A stretch of DNA of 64,000 bases, taken from positions 236,446,622 to 236,510,621 of the forward strand of contig NC_053039.3 in assembly GCF_002575655.3 (NCBI RefSeq), given 5' to 3'. Origin of the DNA: Aegilops tauschii subsp. strangulata (Eukaryota; Streptophyta; Magnoliopsida; Poales; Poaceae). Shown here in pieces: positions 1 through 11,309 of the stretch. The notes below the pieces were generated by a model, which worked only from the letters and a program-made list of their open reading frames with translations, made no database searches and was not told the origin of the DNA. The position numbers were made by a program, and so were the translations under genes. The first letter of the stretch is position 1; each line of letters begins with the position of its first letter.

Positions 1-1109
1 GATCGGTGATGGAGAATTATGTCGGATGCGATTATTCATGCAACAGTTATAACATAGGGTGACATAGAACTAGCTCCAGTTCATCAATGTAATGTACGCA
101 TGTATTCCGAATATAGTCATACGTGCTTATCGAAAAGAACTTGCATGACATCTTTTGTCCTACCCTCCCGTGGCAGCGGGGTCCTATTGGAAACTAAGGG
201 ATATCAAGGCCTCCTTTTAATAGAGTACCAGACCAAAGCATTAACACTTAGTGAATACATGAACTCGTCAAACTACGGTCATCACCGGTAATGCTCCCGA
301 TTATTGTCACTTCGGGGTTAACGGATCATAACACATAACAGGTGACTATAGACTTGCAAGATAGGATCAAGAACTCACATATATTGATGAAAACATAATA
401 GGTTCAGATCTAAAATCATGGCACTCGGGCCCTAGTGACAAGCATTAAGCATAGCAAAGTCATAGCAACATCATTCTTAGAACATAGTGGATACTAGGGA
501 TCAAACCCTAACAAAACTAACTCGATTACATGATAAATCTCATACAACCCATCACCGTCCAGCAAGCCTACGATGGAATTACTCACGCACGGCGGTGAGC
601 ATCATGAAATTGGTGATGGAGGATGGTTGATGATGATGATGGCGACGGATTCCCCTCTCCGGAGCCCCGAACGGACTCCAGATCAGCCCTCCCGAGAGAG
701 TTTAGGGATTGGCGGCGGCTCCGTATCGTAAAACACGATGAATCCTTCTCTCTGATTTTTTTCTCTCCCCAAAGGTGAATATATAGAGTTGGAGTTGAGG
801 TTGGTGGAGCACCAGGGGGCCCACGAGGCAGGGGGCGCGCCTAGGGGGGTAGGCACGCCCCCACCCTCATGGACAGGGTGTGGGCCCCCTGGCCTTGATT
901 CTTTCACCAGTATTTTCTATTATTTCCAAAAATATTCTCCGTGAAGTTTCAGGTCATTCCGAGAACTTTTATTTCTGCACAAAAATAACACCATGGCAAT
1001 TCTGCTGAAAACAACGTCAGTCCGGGTTAGTTCCATTCAAATCATGCAAGTTAGAGTCCAAAACAAGGGCAAAAGTGTTTGGAAAAGTAGATACAACAGA
1101 GACGTATCA
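1..1109 (-). mobile_element. Truncated LTR of a Gypsy-type element
   Basis: Read on the minus strand, the LTR begins at 1109 with TGATACGTCTCTGTTGTATC, a start typical of abundant Triticeae Gypsy LTRs of the Sabrina/WHAM type (name tentative). It runs leftward off the window. A minus-strand TATATAT near 778-785 fits the U3/R promoter, followed by the GC-rich leader usual in these LTRs. No polypurine tract precedes it at 1110 and up, so this is probably the outer edge of an element that continues to the left. Short reading frames here do not look coding. Confidence 0.75.
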
Positions 1110-1194
1110 GTAAACATATCGATATTAAAGCTGTTTATGTATTACTCATTTAAGTGTCTGTCATGGCATGACGGGGATGTTGGAGCATATTAAT

Positions 1195-1460
1195 TCCTCG
1201 TTGAAATACTTTGTGTTGTTTGAATCGGGGCCAAGCGATAGTTGACACCTACCAACCTCCTCCCTAGGGACATGCGAATAGTACTTTGCTTCGAGGGCTA
1301 ATAAAACTTCCACAATAAGTATATGAGTTCTTTATGACTAATGTGAGTTCATGGACTAATACATCACTCCCACCTATCCACATATTGCTAGCCTCTCTAG
1401 TACTGTGCATCGCCCATTTTCACCTTGAGAATTGGTGCGAACTTTGCCGGTGCATGATAT
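1195..1460 (+). repeat. Diverged internal fragment of an LTR element
   Basis: This stretch resembles 25030-25290, the 3' internal region of the complete element at 20589-27809, in the same orientation. Shared text includes GGGACATGCG, TACTTTGCTTCGAGGGCTAA and AAGTATATGAGTTCTTTATG. It is non-coding and has no visible boundaries of its own. Confidence 0.6.
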
Positions 1461-2439
1461 CTCCTTTTTATTGATCCGGTATTGGAATAAGAAAGGGTAT
1501 CCCGCACCTATTTCCCCAGCGGTGACCCTGGGTATCGAACCTACGAGAGGAAGACTCCCTTGAATCAATGGTCTCTAGAAAGCTTTTGCCAAAGTGTCAA
1601 ATCCAGCTTTTGACCGGACCAGCAAGCAAACTGTGATTCAAACACTTTAATAAAAAGAAGGTATGGGGATGAGGTATTAATGCTTACAACCATGTATTGG
1701 TGTTGGGATAAAAAATGATATTAGTTTCTGCTCGGGAAGTCACCCATCAAGTGGTGCTTGCTTTGTATCGGAGTGGGGGATGTGTCCAAATAACATCTTG
1801 ACCGAGGCGAGTCCTTCATCAAGAATCAATTTCCTACCGAAGGCCCTATCCATCTTGTGGGGTTCCCCTGATAATTCAGATAATAATATCAGACAAAACC
1901 TTTGAGTGTTTAAAGACTACACCTCATGAATCCCCAAGGATATGATCCATGTGACGCTACTAAACCTTACTATCACCGGTGTTCGGTATAACACTTCACG
2001 GTCCCCTTGCTCCTAGCCTCACAATTGCTCAATCTCCATGATCCTGGGTACCTGTAGGGATGAAGATCGCAGACGAGACAAGAGATACTTCACGAAACAA
2101 TTTTATTTCACACATACGAGACGTTGTGTCAAAGACTTCAATTGATCCCTTCACCAAATACCTGGGGTGGCAAGGCTCATGCCTCACCCCATACCTTACC
2201 GAACTACTCACACATGGATATTAGATTGCGAGAAGAAAATATTGAAGAACACATCCTGGTATTGATTGATTGATTGCAATATGTCTTTGTTGATTAAGAA
2301 GGTAATTATTCGCATGCTACACAGATCTCTAGTAGGGACGAATGGTAGATATCCGGGGGTAGTTATCCCCCATTACATCAAATCCACACTCTTAAAACAT
2401 ACGTTTCGTATTTAGTGATCTACATGAAAGTTTTTATTA
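1461..2439. other. No gene recognised
   Basis: The stretch is AT-rich and holds only short frames with stops. It lies between two retroelement fragments and is probably unclassified repeat. I see no terminal repeats or known motif in it. Confidence 0.4.
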
Positions 2440-4640
2440 TACCACTCTTAACTACCTATCCTTTTGTACTAGTCTTATAGCCCGTGCTCATTACCACTTT
2501 CTATTCATGGACTCTCAAAAAGAATTAAGTGAAGCATGAGAGTGCAATCATTTCTGTAAAATATAACCACCGCCATGCTCTAACAAATATAAGTGAAGCA
2601 CAAGAGCAACTACATAGCATAAAAGATATAAGTGAAGCTCATAGAGTATTCTAACAAATTATAATGAATGTGCATCTCTCTAAAAAGGTGTGTCCAACAA
2701 ACAACGATTGTGGAAAACTAGCAAGCAAACCATAACTATGGTACAAGGCGCTCCAAGCAAAACTCATATCATGTGATGAATAAAAATATAGCTCCAAGTA
2801 ATATACCGATGAATTGTAGACGAAAGAGGGGATGCCATCCGGGGCGTTCCCAAGCTTAGACGCTTGGGTATGCCTTGAATATTACCTTGGGGTCCCTTGG
2901 GCATACCCAAGCTTAGGGTCTTGCCGCTCCTTATTCCTTCATCCATCATGATCTCCCGCAAAACTTGAAAACTTCAGCACACAAAACTCAACGAAAACCT
3001 CGTGAGATCCGTTGGTATAATAGACAAATCATAAACTTTGGGTACTATTGTAAACTCATTCATAATAATTGTTTCATATTACCTATTGTATTCTAACTTC
3101 TCCATGACTTATACCCCTGATATAATCAATATCATCATTAAAATAAGCACACTATGCAATAAAAAAACAGAATCTATCTAAAACAGAACAATCTGTAATG
3201 ATCGGAACAAAAATTATACTTCTAAAACTCCAAAAAATCTGAAAAATTAGGAGTAACATGGGAAATTTGTATATCAATCATGTGCAAAAAATTCAGAATT
3301 TTATCACGTTCCAGAAAATTATGAGAAGTCAAGCACCGGGCGCAAAAGTTTGTTTTTTTTCGCAGAATCACGTCAACTATCAACCAAATCATCTCAAAAG
3401 CTTTACTTGGGACAACACTAATTAAAATATAAAAACACAATCATTATAGTAGCAATAATCATGTCATCAAAAAAATAATATAAATGATAACTATTAGGTT
3501 GTCTCCGAACAAGCTCTTCCTTTATAGCCATCAAGATAGGCTTTGAGATTTCAATGATGCCCACATGAAAGATAAGAATTGAAACACAAAGAGATCATTA
3601 TAAAAAACATGTGACAAACACATTTAGGTATAATATACTTCCTATGCATAGGAATTTTATAAGCAAACAAAGTATCAAGACAAGAAATATCTAGCATATG
3701 CAAGGAACAAGAATAAAACATTGACAATCTCAACATAACGAGAGGTAATTTTGTAGCATGGAAATTTCTACAACCATATTTTCCTCTCCCATAGTAATTA
3801 CATGTAGGATAGTAATCAGATTCAGCAATATAGCTATCATATATAATATTATCTTCATGACCCACATGCTTAAAAGTTTTATAATCTTCCAAGATAGTGG
3901 GATTAACATCAACTAAAGTCATGACCTCTCCAAACCCACTTTTATCAAATATTTCATACGATTGATTGATCTCCAAGATAGTGGGATTTTCTGAAGTTGA
4001 CACTCTTCCAAACCCACTTTTAATACTCATAGCATTATGACTATCACCCCAGTCATGATCATTATAGTAAGTATCAGGTATAACAAAATAACAAATGCCT
4101 TTAAACATAGCGTAGATAGTTTCTTGTAATTTTATTGTATTAGAAACATAGAAAGGTGGAGATGTGGTTCCTCCCTTATAATAATTGCAAGTAGCGGTAG
4201 TAAGCACATGCATATTATACCCATAAAAATCATCATATATAATGGTAAAACACAACCCATCAATATAATCCTTAATAAGTGCAAACTTCTCCAATATAGT
4301 GTTGTTGGGAGAATTCAAAAAGATAATAAGACTATCAAGTGTGGGTGCAATAGCAATAATTTCGTTTTTAACATAAGGAACTATAACAAGTTCATCCCCA
4401 TTAGCATCATTAAAATTGGCATCATGCAATAACAAGCATCACATTCATAAAGAGAGGATATTGCAATCAAATCAATAGGATCATAGCAATCATCTATAGA
4501 CTCCTGCAAAGTATCAATCTCTTCTTGGACAACGGAGATTTTCTTAATATAATCTTTAATATAGGCATTAGAACCAGCTATCAAAATTAATAATGCCGAA
4601 GGTACTAACCCGAAGGTGGTCAATGGGCAAAGAATTAAAC
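2440..4640 (-). mobile_element. Internal fragment of a non-autonomous LTR element, inverted
   Basis: On the minus strand this matches the interior of the + strand element at about 22750-24830: the accessory ORF, then the non-coding stretch with repeated AAGCTTGGGGATG-like text, then the CTTCACTTATAT repeats. No LTR joins it directly on either side, so it is a truncated piece. The right break is near 4640, where a different + strand element fragment starts. Confidence 0.65.
3551..4623 (-). pseudogene. Unknown accessory ORF of an LTR element, frameshifted copy
   Basis: Two overlapping minus-strand frames (4623-4381 and 4435-3551) together match the predicted product of 22393-23731. A frameshift near 4432-4450 separates them. 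Conserved blocks include SGFGEVMTLV, a CNYYGRGKYGC Cys-rich block, the hydrophobic LPLVMLRL stretch and a final PMHRKY motif. The product is acidic with a hydrophobic C-terminal part. I recognise no enzyme, gag or envelope domain. It is the 3' accessory frame of a non-autonomous retrotransposon of unknown function. Confidence 0.5.
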
Positions 4641-5797
4641 ACTATATCTCAGGTACACCTATTAAATGTTGAAAGCAATATTATTCAAACCATGACACCG
4701 GAGGAACACATAAAAGAAACCTTCCAGAACCCTGAAAAAGAGGAGGTACGTGATACGATAAGTAAATGAACTCCGAAAAATCCGCAAAAATATTTTCTGT
4801 CAGTTTTGGAATATTACAAAAATTAGGAAAATAAGAAATAACCAGGAAGGCAACCGAGGAGGGCACAAGACACCAGGGCGCGCCTGCCTTGCCTGGCGTG
4901 CCCAGGTGGGTTGTTCCCACCTTGGGAACCTTCCTGACTCTGTTTTCCTCTTGTTTTCTTGTTTTCCAAGATAAAAAATATTTATATACCCTTCCAACGT
5001 ATTGACCATCGTATCGTAAAGAAATCTTCTGTTCTTGTTTCTTGCTGTTTTCTGTTAGATCTGTCAAGCCAGGCATCATGTCTTCTCCCTCCTCCATCAA
5101 CGTAGAAGAGGATGCTTGGTTGATGAGGATAGAACTGAAGAGAGAGGAACCAAAGGAAGCCATCAAGGGGGACAAGAGCAAGGAAGCTACGGGAGATCAG
5201 ACCCTAGCAGTAGGACAGGCCGTGCCAGCAGAAGAAGAAGAGGATATCCTTCAACCATACTACGATTATCTTACCCCTACTGAAATTGAAGCCTTTAGGA
5301 CCATTGAAACGGTTTGTGTTCAAAACAAATATCTCATTCATGAAAATATCATGTTGCAAGAGCAAATCATCACCCTCCGGAGTATCATTCATAGATTGGA
5401 GTACCTGTTGACCTTGAAGTGTGAAGCTACTACCTCGTCATCACCACCATCACCTTCTTCACCACCAAAGGAGACTTGAGTTCACAGTATGGGCACTCCC
5501 CTTGGCTTGTGCCAAGCTTGGGGGAGGTGCCCTGGTATCGTATCACTACCACCTTCCTTGCCTTTATTTATTATAGTCCGATCATTAGTTATATTTTGAA
5601 TTAGTTGAATAAAAGTTTAGTTCAATCTATTTTTGAGTGTTTGCTTAGTGATCTATCTATCTATGTAATCGTGTGGGAGATATATAATAAAGAGTAGTTC
5701 GAGTTTTGCTTTCTTTACTTTTATGTTTCAATCAAAATAAAAGGAAATAATGAAAAAGATCGTATACTAATCTTATGGTAAGTATGGCATCACATAA
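4641..5797 (+). mobile_element. 3' internal fragment of a second LTR element
   Basis: A change in sequence character at about 4640 marks the start of a + strand fragment. It holds a GC-rich leader-like piece, a small ORF (5078-5479) and an AT-rich tail with the text AAGCTTGGGGGAGGTGCC, a common signature just downstream of the small ORF in Triticeae Gypsy elements. No LTR is visible; the right limit near 5797 is set by a change in composition. Confidence 0.5.
5078..5479 (+). CDS. Small retrotransposon-borne ORF, function unknown
   Basis: An intact 133-codon frame starts at an ATG (5078) and ends at TGA (5477-5479). The N-terminal half is highly charged (KREEPKEAIKGDKSKEA). The middle carries a YYDYLTPTEIEAF segment, then a probable coiled coil rich in Leu, Ile, Glu and Gln around residues 80-115. 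The tail is Ser/Pro-rich. No catalytic motif is visible. Its place near the 3' end of an LTR-element interior suggests an accessory protein, but that is inference. Confidence 0.5.
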   Translation: MSSPSSINVEEDAWLMRIELKREEPKEAIKGDKSKEATGDQTLAVGQAVPAEEEEDILQPYYDYLTPTEIEAFRTIETVCVQNKYLIHENIMLQEQIITLRSIIHRLEYLLTLKCEATTSSSPPSPSSPPKET

Positions 5798-6371
5798 AGA
5801 AAAGGGTTTTTTACATCTGTGCCCCTGGTTCCTTAGCTCTACTCATTCATCCCCGCGCTCTTAACTTTTGCTCAATTTTCCCCACTCCCTTGCCAGAAAC
5901 CCTCATAACTGGTCAGAATGGACATTGCCGTCGGGTCAAAGGCTTGACCATTAACTCTGATGAGTGGAGCCGCGCTGGACTGTGTCGTCCGTTGGACCTG
6001 ACACGTGGGGCCGCGTTGGGTGGTGTCGCTGTTCGGCCATTGGGCCGTGGTTTCGTTGGGCCGTCCTTTGCATTAAACGCATGCTCGCGCCGCCAGGACA
6101 GAAGCCTGCTATACATGCACTCAGGAAAGCCTGCCTGCATGCGCCGATCGAGCCTGCATGCGCCGATGCCACGATGCCACGATACGCCGACCGAGCCTGC
6201 ATGCGCCATTGCGTCCGCCACGATGCACTGACCGAGCAGCTTTCTTGCACGCCAGCCGCCACGGATGCAGCGACTGTCACTGCCACTGGTTCCTCTCTTC
6301 TAGCTAGGTGGCTACATATTTGTGGCTTGTGTAAAAAAAGAAGTGTTCGTTGTGGCTGCATGCACTAGGTG
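5798..6371. other. GC-rich stretch with short direct repeats, no gene
   Basis: The sequence changes sharply to GC-rich DNA. Overlapping frames on both strands are caused by composition. The text GAGCCTGCATGCGCC recurs three times between 6150 and 6210. The start (GGGTTTTTTACATCTGTGCC) could be a DNA-transposon terminal repeat, but I find no inverted partner. Confidence 0.35.
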
Positions 6372-6376
6372 GTTAC

Positions 6377-8045
6377 TGCAGGATCGAAAAGTATGTCTAG
6401 AGAGGGGTGATTACACTACTTGACCAAATAAAAATCTAGCCTTTTCCCAATTATAAGTCTTGGCAGATTTTAGCAACTTTGCATAAGTCAAGCAATCAAC
6501 CTACACATGCAATTCTAAGAGTATAGCAGCGGAATGTAAAACAATTGCATACGAAGGTAAAGGGAGGAGTTTGAGGGAGCAAGCGCAATGTTGACACGGA
6601 GATTTTTTATCCGTGGTTCCGATAGGTGGTGCTATCGTACATCCACGTTGATGGAGACTTCAACCCACGAAGGGTAACGGTTGCGCGAGTCCACGGAGGG
6701 CTCCACCCATGAAGGGTCCACGAAGAAGCAACCTTGTCTATCCCACCATGGCCGTCGCCCACGAAGGACTTGCCTCACTAGGGTAGATCTTCACAAAGTA
6801 GGTGATCGCCTTGCCCTTACAAACTCCTTGGTTCAACTCCACAATCTTGATGGAGGCTCCCAAGTGACACCTAACCAATCTAGGAGACACCACTCCCCAA
6901 AAGGTAATAGATGGTGTGTTGATGATGAACTCCTTGCTCTTGTGCTTCAAATGATAGTCTCCCCAACACTCAACTCTCTCTCATAGGATTTGGATTTGGT
7001 GGAAAGATGATTTGAGTGGAAAGCAACTTGGGGAAGGCTAGAGACCAAGATTTATGTGGTTGGAATGGAATATCTTGACCTCAACACAAGTGTAGGTGGT
7101 TATCTCTCAGAAAATGTATGTTGGAAGTGTAGGCATGTTCTGATGGCTCTCTCCACAAATGAAAAGTGGGTGGAGGGGTATATATAGCCTCCACACAAAA
7201 TCTAACCATTACACACAATTTACCAAACTCGGTGGGACCGATTCAGAGAACTCGGTCAGACCGATTTAGTTCAAAATGTGAACGTTAGGATTTTCGGTGG
7301 GACCGACATGTCAACTCGGTGGGACTGATTTCGTTAGGGTTAGGGCATAACGTAATCTCGGTGAGACCGATTACACAAACTCGGTGAGACCGATTTTGGT
7401 AATAGACTAACCAGAGAGTTGGTCAGGCAACTCGGTGGGACCGATTCGCTCATCTCGGTTGGACCGAAACGTTACGAAAGGGAAACAGAGAGTTTGCATT
7501 GCAATCTCGGTGGGACCGATCGCTCATCTCAGTTTGACCAAAACATTACGAAGGGAAACAGAGAGATTACAATCCCATCTCGGTGAGACCGAGATCCCTA
7601 TCGGTGAGACCGAAAAGACTAGGGCTTCTGGCAGTGGCTATGTCAAGTGAACTTGGTGGTGCCGGATAGATCAAATTGGTGGGGCCGAGTTTGACTTTTG
7701 GTTTGGGACATATTTGGATGTGAGAAAGTAGTTGAGGGTTTTGGAGCATATCACTAAGCATTTTGAGCAAGAACTTCATTAAGCAACACCTCACCCCCTC
7801 TTAATAGTATTGGCTTTTCCTATGGACTCAATGTGATCTTGGATCACTAAAAATAAAATGTAGAGTCTTGTGCTTTGAGCTTGAGCCAATCCTTTTGTCC
7901 TTAGCATTTTGAGGGGTCCACTTTCTAATCCATGCCATGCCAATCATTGAGCTTTCCTGAAATATTTATCTTGAAATAGCATTAGCTCAATGAGCTATAT
8001 GTTGTTAATAATTACCAAAACCACCCAGGGATAGTTGCACTTTTA
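6377..8045 (-). mobile_element. Solo LTR with perfect 5-bp target duplication
   Basis: The 1,669-bp unit is flanked by GTTAC at 6372-6376 and again at 8046-8050. Read on the minus strand it starts TAAAAGTGCAACTATCC and ends in CA, so the expected 5' TG has become TA. A TATATATA box sits near 7180. There is no coding sequence, primer site or second LTR, which is the footprint of recombination between two LTRs. The family is one of the high-copy Triticeae LTRs with 'ctcggtgggaccga' text; I do not name it. Confidence 0.75.
7229..7613. repeat. Cluster of TCGGTnnnACCGA dyads
   Basis: Ten exact copies of the 13-bp dyad TCGGT-nnn-ACCGA start at 7229, 7252, 7294, 7358, 7381, 7432, 7455, 7507, 7580 and 7601. 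There is a one-mismatch copy at 7316 and decayed copies near 7527 and 7673. Spacers are GGG, CAG, GAG or TGG. Each copy has two-fold symmetry. All lie inside the solo LTR, close to its TATA-like box. Confidence 0.85.
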
Positions 8046-8050
8046 GTTAC

Positions 8051-8353
8051 TAACATGGGAACCCTACTAACAAACCGAGCTCTCTAAGAAAACAATCAAC
8101 AAATATGTAGTCCTAGTATGTATATAGGGCCAACAAGCCCATAGCACGATCACATATAATTCAAACTAGGAAGAACTTAATAATAGAATAGATAGAAAAC
8201 TTAATAATACAACTTAAGAAAAGGGCCAACAAGCCCATAGCAACTCCAACATAGTTCAATTACAACTTAACATAACATAGACTAAAGAAAGATAGAGGGT
8301 TTAGAACTCTAGCCGCCACCTTCTCCACCTTGCTCCTCCTCCGGGATCCCTTT
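8051..8353. other. 3' flank of the 8354-8767 gene with a repeated phrase
   Basis: No gene. The phrase AGGGCCAACAAGCCCATAG occurs twice, near 8126 and 8223, about 97 bp apart, each followed by AT-rich text. This is probably the 3'UTR region of the minus-strand gene and could hold a short duplication. Confidence 0.45.
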
Positions 8354-8767
8354 TTACTGATCCTCCGGGGCGTTGTTGATGGGGTACGGAAGAGTGTGCA
8401 TCCGCGTCGCAGTGGGGAAGATGTTGGTGTACTCCGTGAACCTGTTATGGGTGGTGAAACCGATGAACTCGGAGCCACACCAAAACACCCGGCCGAGGAG
8501 GTAGAAGGTGTTGAATGTGTTGGTGAAGTGGGCAAGGAGAGCAACCACCACCCGGTTTTGGATGACCTCCTCGACGCTGGACATCGTTGGAGATCCCCGC
8601 GGGAGGTGGTGGTAGCCGGACGCGAGGAAGAACTCTGTGTAGTACCTTGCGGTCCTCAACCTTGATATCGCCCACACACGTAGTGTGGGATCAACGTACA
8701 CACCGTTTGGGTAGAGCCTCTCCCGCACGGTGGGTGGGAAGTGGTAGGTTGGTCCGGTGTACTGCAT
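8354..8767 (-). CDS. Unknown 137-codon protein
   Basis: An intact frame runs from ATG (8765-8767) to a stop at 8354. The product begins MQYTGPTYHFPPTVRERLYP and contains an alternating pattern of aromatic and charged residues (RYYTEFFLASGYHHLP, TFNTFYLLGRVFWCGSEF). No known domain is recognised, and no signal peptide or clear membrane segment is evident. A TATA-like TATTTAA lies about 100 bp upstream (8869-8875), and AT-rich DNA follows the stop, so a single-exon gene is plausible. It may equally be a fragment carried by a transposon, given the surroundings. Confidence 0.5.
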   Translation of the reverse strand: MQYTGPTYHFPPTVRERLYPNGVYVDPTLRVWAISRLRTARYYTEFFLASGYHHLPRGSPTMSSVEEVIQNRVVVALLAHFTNTFNTFYLLGRVFWCGSEFIGFTTHNRFTEYTNIFPTATRMHTLPYPINNAPEDQ

Positions 8768-8868
8768 GGTTGAGGGATGTGCAGAAGAAGGAGAAGGGGT
8801 CGAAGAGCAAGAAGGGCAGATGGCAGAGGATGGGAGATGGATGAGGGGTGGCAGAGGCAGGGGGTGGC

Positions 8869-8875
8869 TTAAATA
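8869..8875 (-). promoter_or_regulatory. TATA-like box of the 8354-8767 gene
   Basis: Minus-strand TATTTAA, 102-108 bp upstream of the ATG, in otherwise GC-rich DNA. The spacing leaves a 5'UTR of roughly 70 bases. Confidence 0.45.
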
Positions 8876-9075
8876 GCCGTAGTGCTACGTGTTATTTGGC
8901 CGTGGAAATAACGGGGTCAAATGTGAAGTAGCCCGTTTTCAAACCCACCGCAGCATCGGGAGTGTACACGTGTGGGAAACGGTGGTTTGAAAAGAAGAAG
9001 AAAAAGAAGCTAATTGCACGCATGGGAATCCGTGGTCATATATATATGAACAAAAATAGACAATTTTTGAAGGGC

Positions 9076-9265
9076 TTCTGGCCATTTTGCATGATAAAAA
9101 TAAATTTGGCCCTTATAAATTTGGTCATTTTCCATGATAAAAAAAGATAGAGGGCTTGTGGCCATTATAAAAATGCAAAATGACCAATTTTTTAATAGTT
9201 TGTGGCCATTTTGCATGATAAAAATAAATTTGGCCCTTATAAATTTGGTCATTTTGCATTTGTAT
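9076..9265. repeat. 124-bp-spaced direct repeat, AT-rich
   Basis: A block beginning GGCCATTTTGCATGATAAAA and ending ...TTTGGTCATTTT occurs at about 9080-9135 and again at about 9204-9260. The two are 124 bp apart and nearly identical. Partial self-complementarity (GGCCATTTTGCAT against ATGCAAAATGACC) gives the segment hairpin potential. Flanking frames are by-products of the repeat. Confidence 0.65.
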
Positions 9266-10577
9266 AGAACAAAAAGAACTAAATTTTGTACGCAATGTCA
9301 ATTGTTGTGTAATTTCAAATGATGCAAAAAAACAGAGCCAACACGTTCACAAAAAACAGAGCCAGCACGTTCACAAAAAAAATGACGCAATTCGACTGCC
9401 CAACCAGAGCTTGGTTTCCTTTTGGGCCTAATAACAATGTTTTTTCGTGGAATCAGTGGTGGGCGAGCAGCCGAGCACAACCAACATGATCGCCTCTCGC
9501 GGATCGCCCCACGATCCAACGATGCAGAGCCATCCTTGTGATCCAACGGCACGGAGCCTGCACGCAGCCTGCCCACTGAATTCCTTCTAGAAGACCACAT
9601 CTGAGGGCTGTCGCTTGGAGCCAGGGTATGATCGAATGGCTGACGTTCGGAGCCAGGGTTAGGCGAAACCCCGCGAGGTTTAGAGGGGTTTGAGCTGGTC
9701 AACGGGGTTTCGAAGGCTTTGACTGAGCATAACTAATTAAAAAAATCGAAAAATATGAAACCTTCGTCGTTCGTCGTTTTATAAGACACACTAATGAGGA
9801 AAAATACTAAACTTGGTCTATGGTCATTTTCATGAAAAAACTCTAGCTGGCACAATCGAGGTCAAATGAGCACCATTAATATACAAAAAAAAAATATATA
9901 ACCTGCACACAATGTTGTCTTATGTGACATGTTACCAACTAAAAATCATAAACTTGGTCTATGGTCATTTTCATGAGAAAACCTTCACACATATGAGCAA
10001 TCACCTACAAGATTTTATAGAGTTCAAGGAGAGAAGGTAGGGTTACCTTCTGTTCTTGAAAAATTAAAAAAAATCAAAAAAAATCACCAAAGCTTTATTT
10101 CAAAGCGAAAAAGAAGGATCTGGACTTAGTTTTCCATTTTCATATTTTAAATGTGTTTTTAATAGTTTTTATATTAAAGCATATTTTTTCAAAAGAAAAT
10201 GTAAAAATCTGAAGATTAATTCAAAAATAGTGAGACTTCGAATCTACACTATATAGATTGAATAGGTGTTAATAAAAAACATTTGGCTCATTTAGAATAG
10301 GTCCAAAAAAATATGATTACAAATGGGCTGTTTACCCTAGCCTGGGAGCTCATTTGGAGCACATTTCTCAAATTAAAATTTCTTTGACCTCCTCTAAATC
10401 ACCTCAAATTTTGCACACATGATCTCCTACACAAACATAGATAGTTTGCCAAGGTTTTTTTGCATTTTCTTGAATTTATACTGTCCTATCGAATGTCAGT
10501 TCAAAACATCGGATAATGAAACATGCTGGTGGGACAAAGCATGCATTTGATTTGATTAATAAACATGAGACCAATAA
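9266..10577. other. No gene; short direct repeats
   Basis: A moderately GC-rich start (to about 9720) gives way to AT-rich DNA. AAACTTGGTCTATGGTCATT occurs twice, at about 9808 and 9951. No coding frame, TIR or LTR terminus is recognised. Confidence 0.4.
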
Positions 10578-10652
10578 CATGTGTGATCAGTGAAGAACAC
10601 TGAAACAACATGTATGGTCAGTGAAGCAACACTGAAACAACATTTGTGATCA
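10578..10652. repeat. Short tandem repeat, 31-32 bp unit
   Basis: The unit CATGTATGGTCAGTGAAGCA plus ACACTGAAACAA is present two full times (starts 10578 and 10609), with a partial third copy at 10641. It lies 3' of the minus-strand gene at 10915. Confidence 0.7.
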
Positions 10653-10914
10653 TTGCAGACCTGAACTCATAGTTCACAACATCTAAACAGAACTAACCAT
10701 ACACCACACACAAATTTAAGGACAGACAAATATAGATAGCATAATACATTACTAGCATCACCATAGATTCAGTTCAACACACCATAAACAGCCACATTCA
10801 GTTTACCAAAAGTAACCGGACCCAAAGTAACCCAAAAGATAAAGATTCAGTTCATCACATCATCACATCACGCCAGAGTAAGGGCCTTTGCGAGCGCAGC
10901 ATGCCGCCCCCTGA

Positions 10915-11309
10915 TCAATAGTCCTCCCCGCGAATCGCTACATCCTCTGCATGAGACAGAAGGTGATCGAAGCGGCCATCCTTTGGCTTTGGCTTGGTGG
11001 TGTAGTAGGGGCAGTGACACTTCTTGATCTTGCGGTTGTAGAAGGAAGCAACTCCCTTGGCGTTGATCTTCTCCACCTCCTTGGCTACGAAGGACGCCAC
11101 GTTGCCCTTGTACACATCATCTCCAGAATCATACTGCACACATGAATGAATTGCATTAATACATTATAGATTCATATACACCATCTCAAAGGAACTAAAT
11201 GAAGAATCTAAATTTCAAGTAGGCTTACCTCATATTCTTCGTCGTCACTAATCTCTGGATCGTACGGGTCGTACTGGGCCAGCTTCCTCTTCCGCCCTCC
11301 AACCATCAT
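10915..11309 (-). CDS. Small two-exon protein resembling the XS zinc finger
   Basis: Exon 1 runs 11309-11229 (27 codons, starts MMVGGRKRKLAQYDPYDPE) and ends at GAG|GTAAG. Exon 2 runs 11133-10915 after a TGCAG acceptor, and both exons are in phase 0, giving 99 residues. Exon 1 encodes an acidic DDEEYE run. Exon 2 ends in KKCHCPYYTTKPKPKDGRFD followed by HLLSHAEDVA. The C-x-C-P ... D-x-L-x-x-HA arrangement resembles the zf-XS domain of plant SGS3-like proteins, but a Tyr stands where the second Cys of CPYC is expected and the XS domain itself is missing. It could be a truncated duplicate or a transposon-captured fragment. It lies about 0.5 kb left of a CACTA terminus. Confidence 0.55.

Noticed and set aside
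5890..6368. Four overlapping frames of 100-136 codons on both strands
   Set aside because: They are mutually overlapping, without domains, in GC-rich DNA with short direct repeats.
7229..7613. A CRISPR array
   Set aside because: Repeats are 13-bp palindromes with irregular spacing inside a plant LTR, with no leader or cas genes, and the host is a eukaryote.
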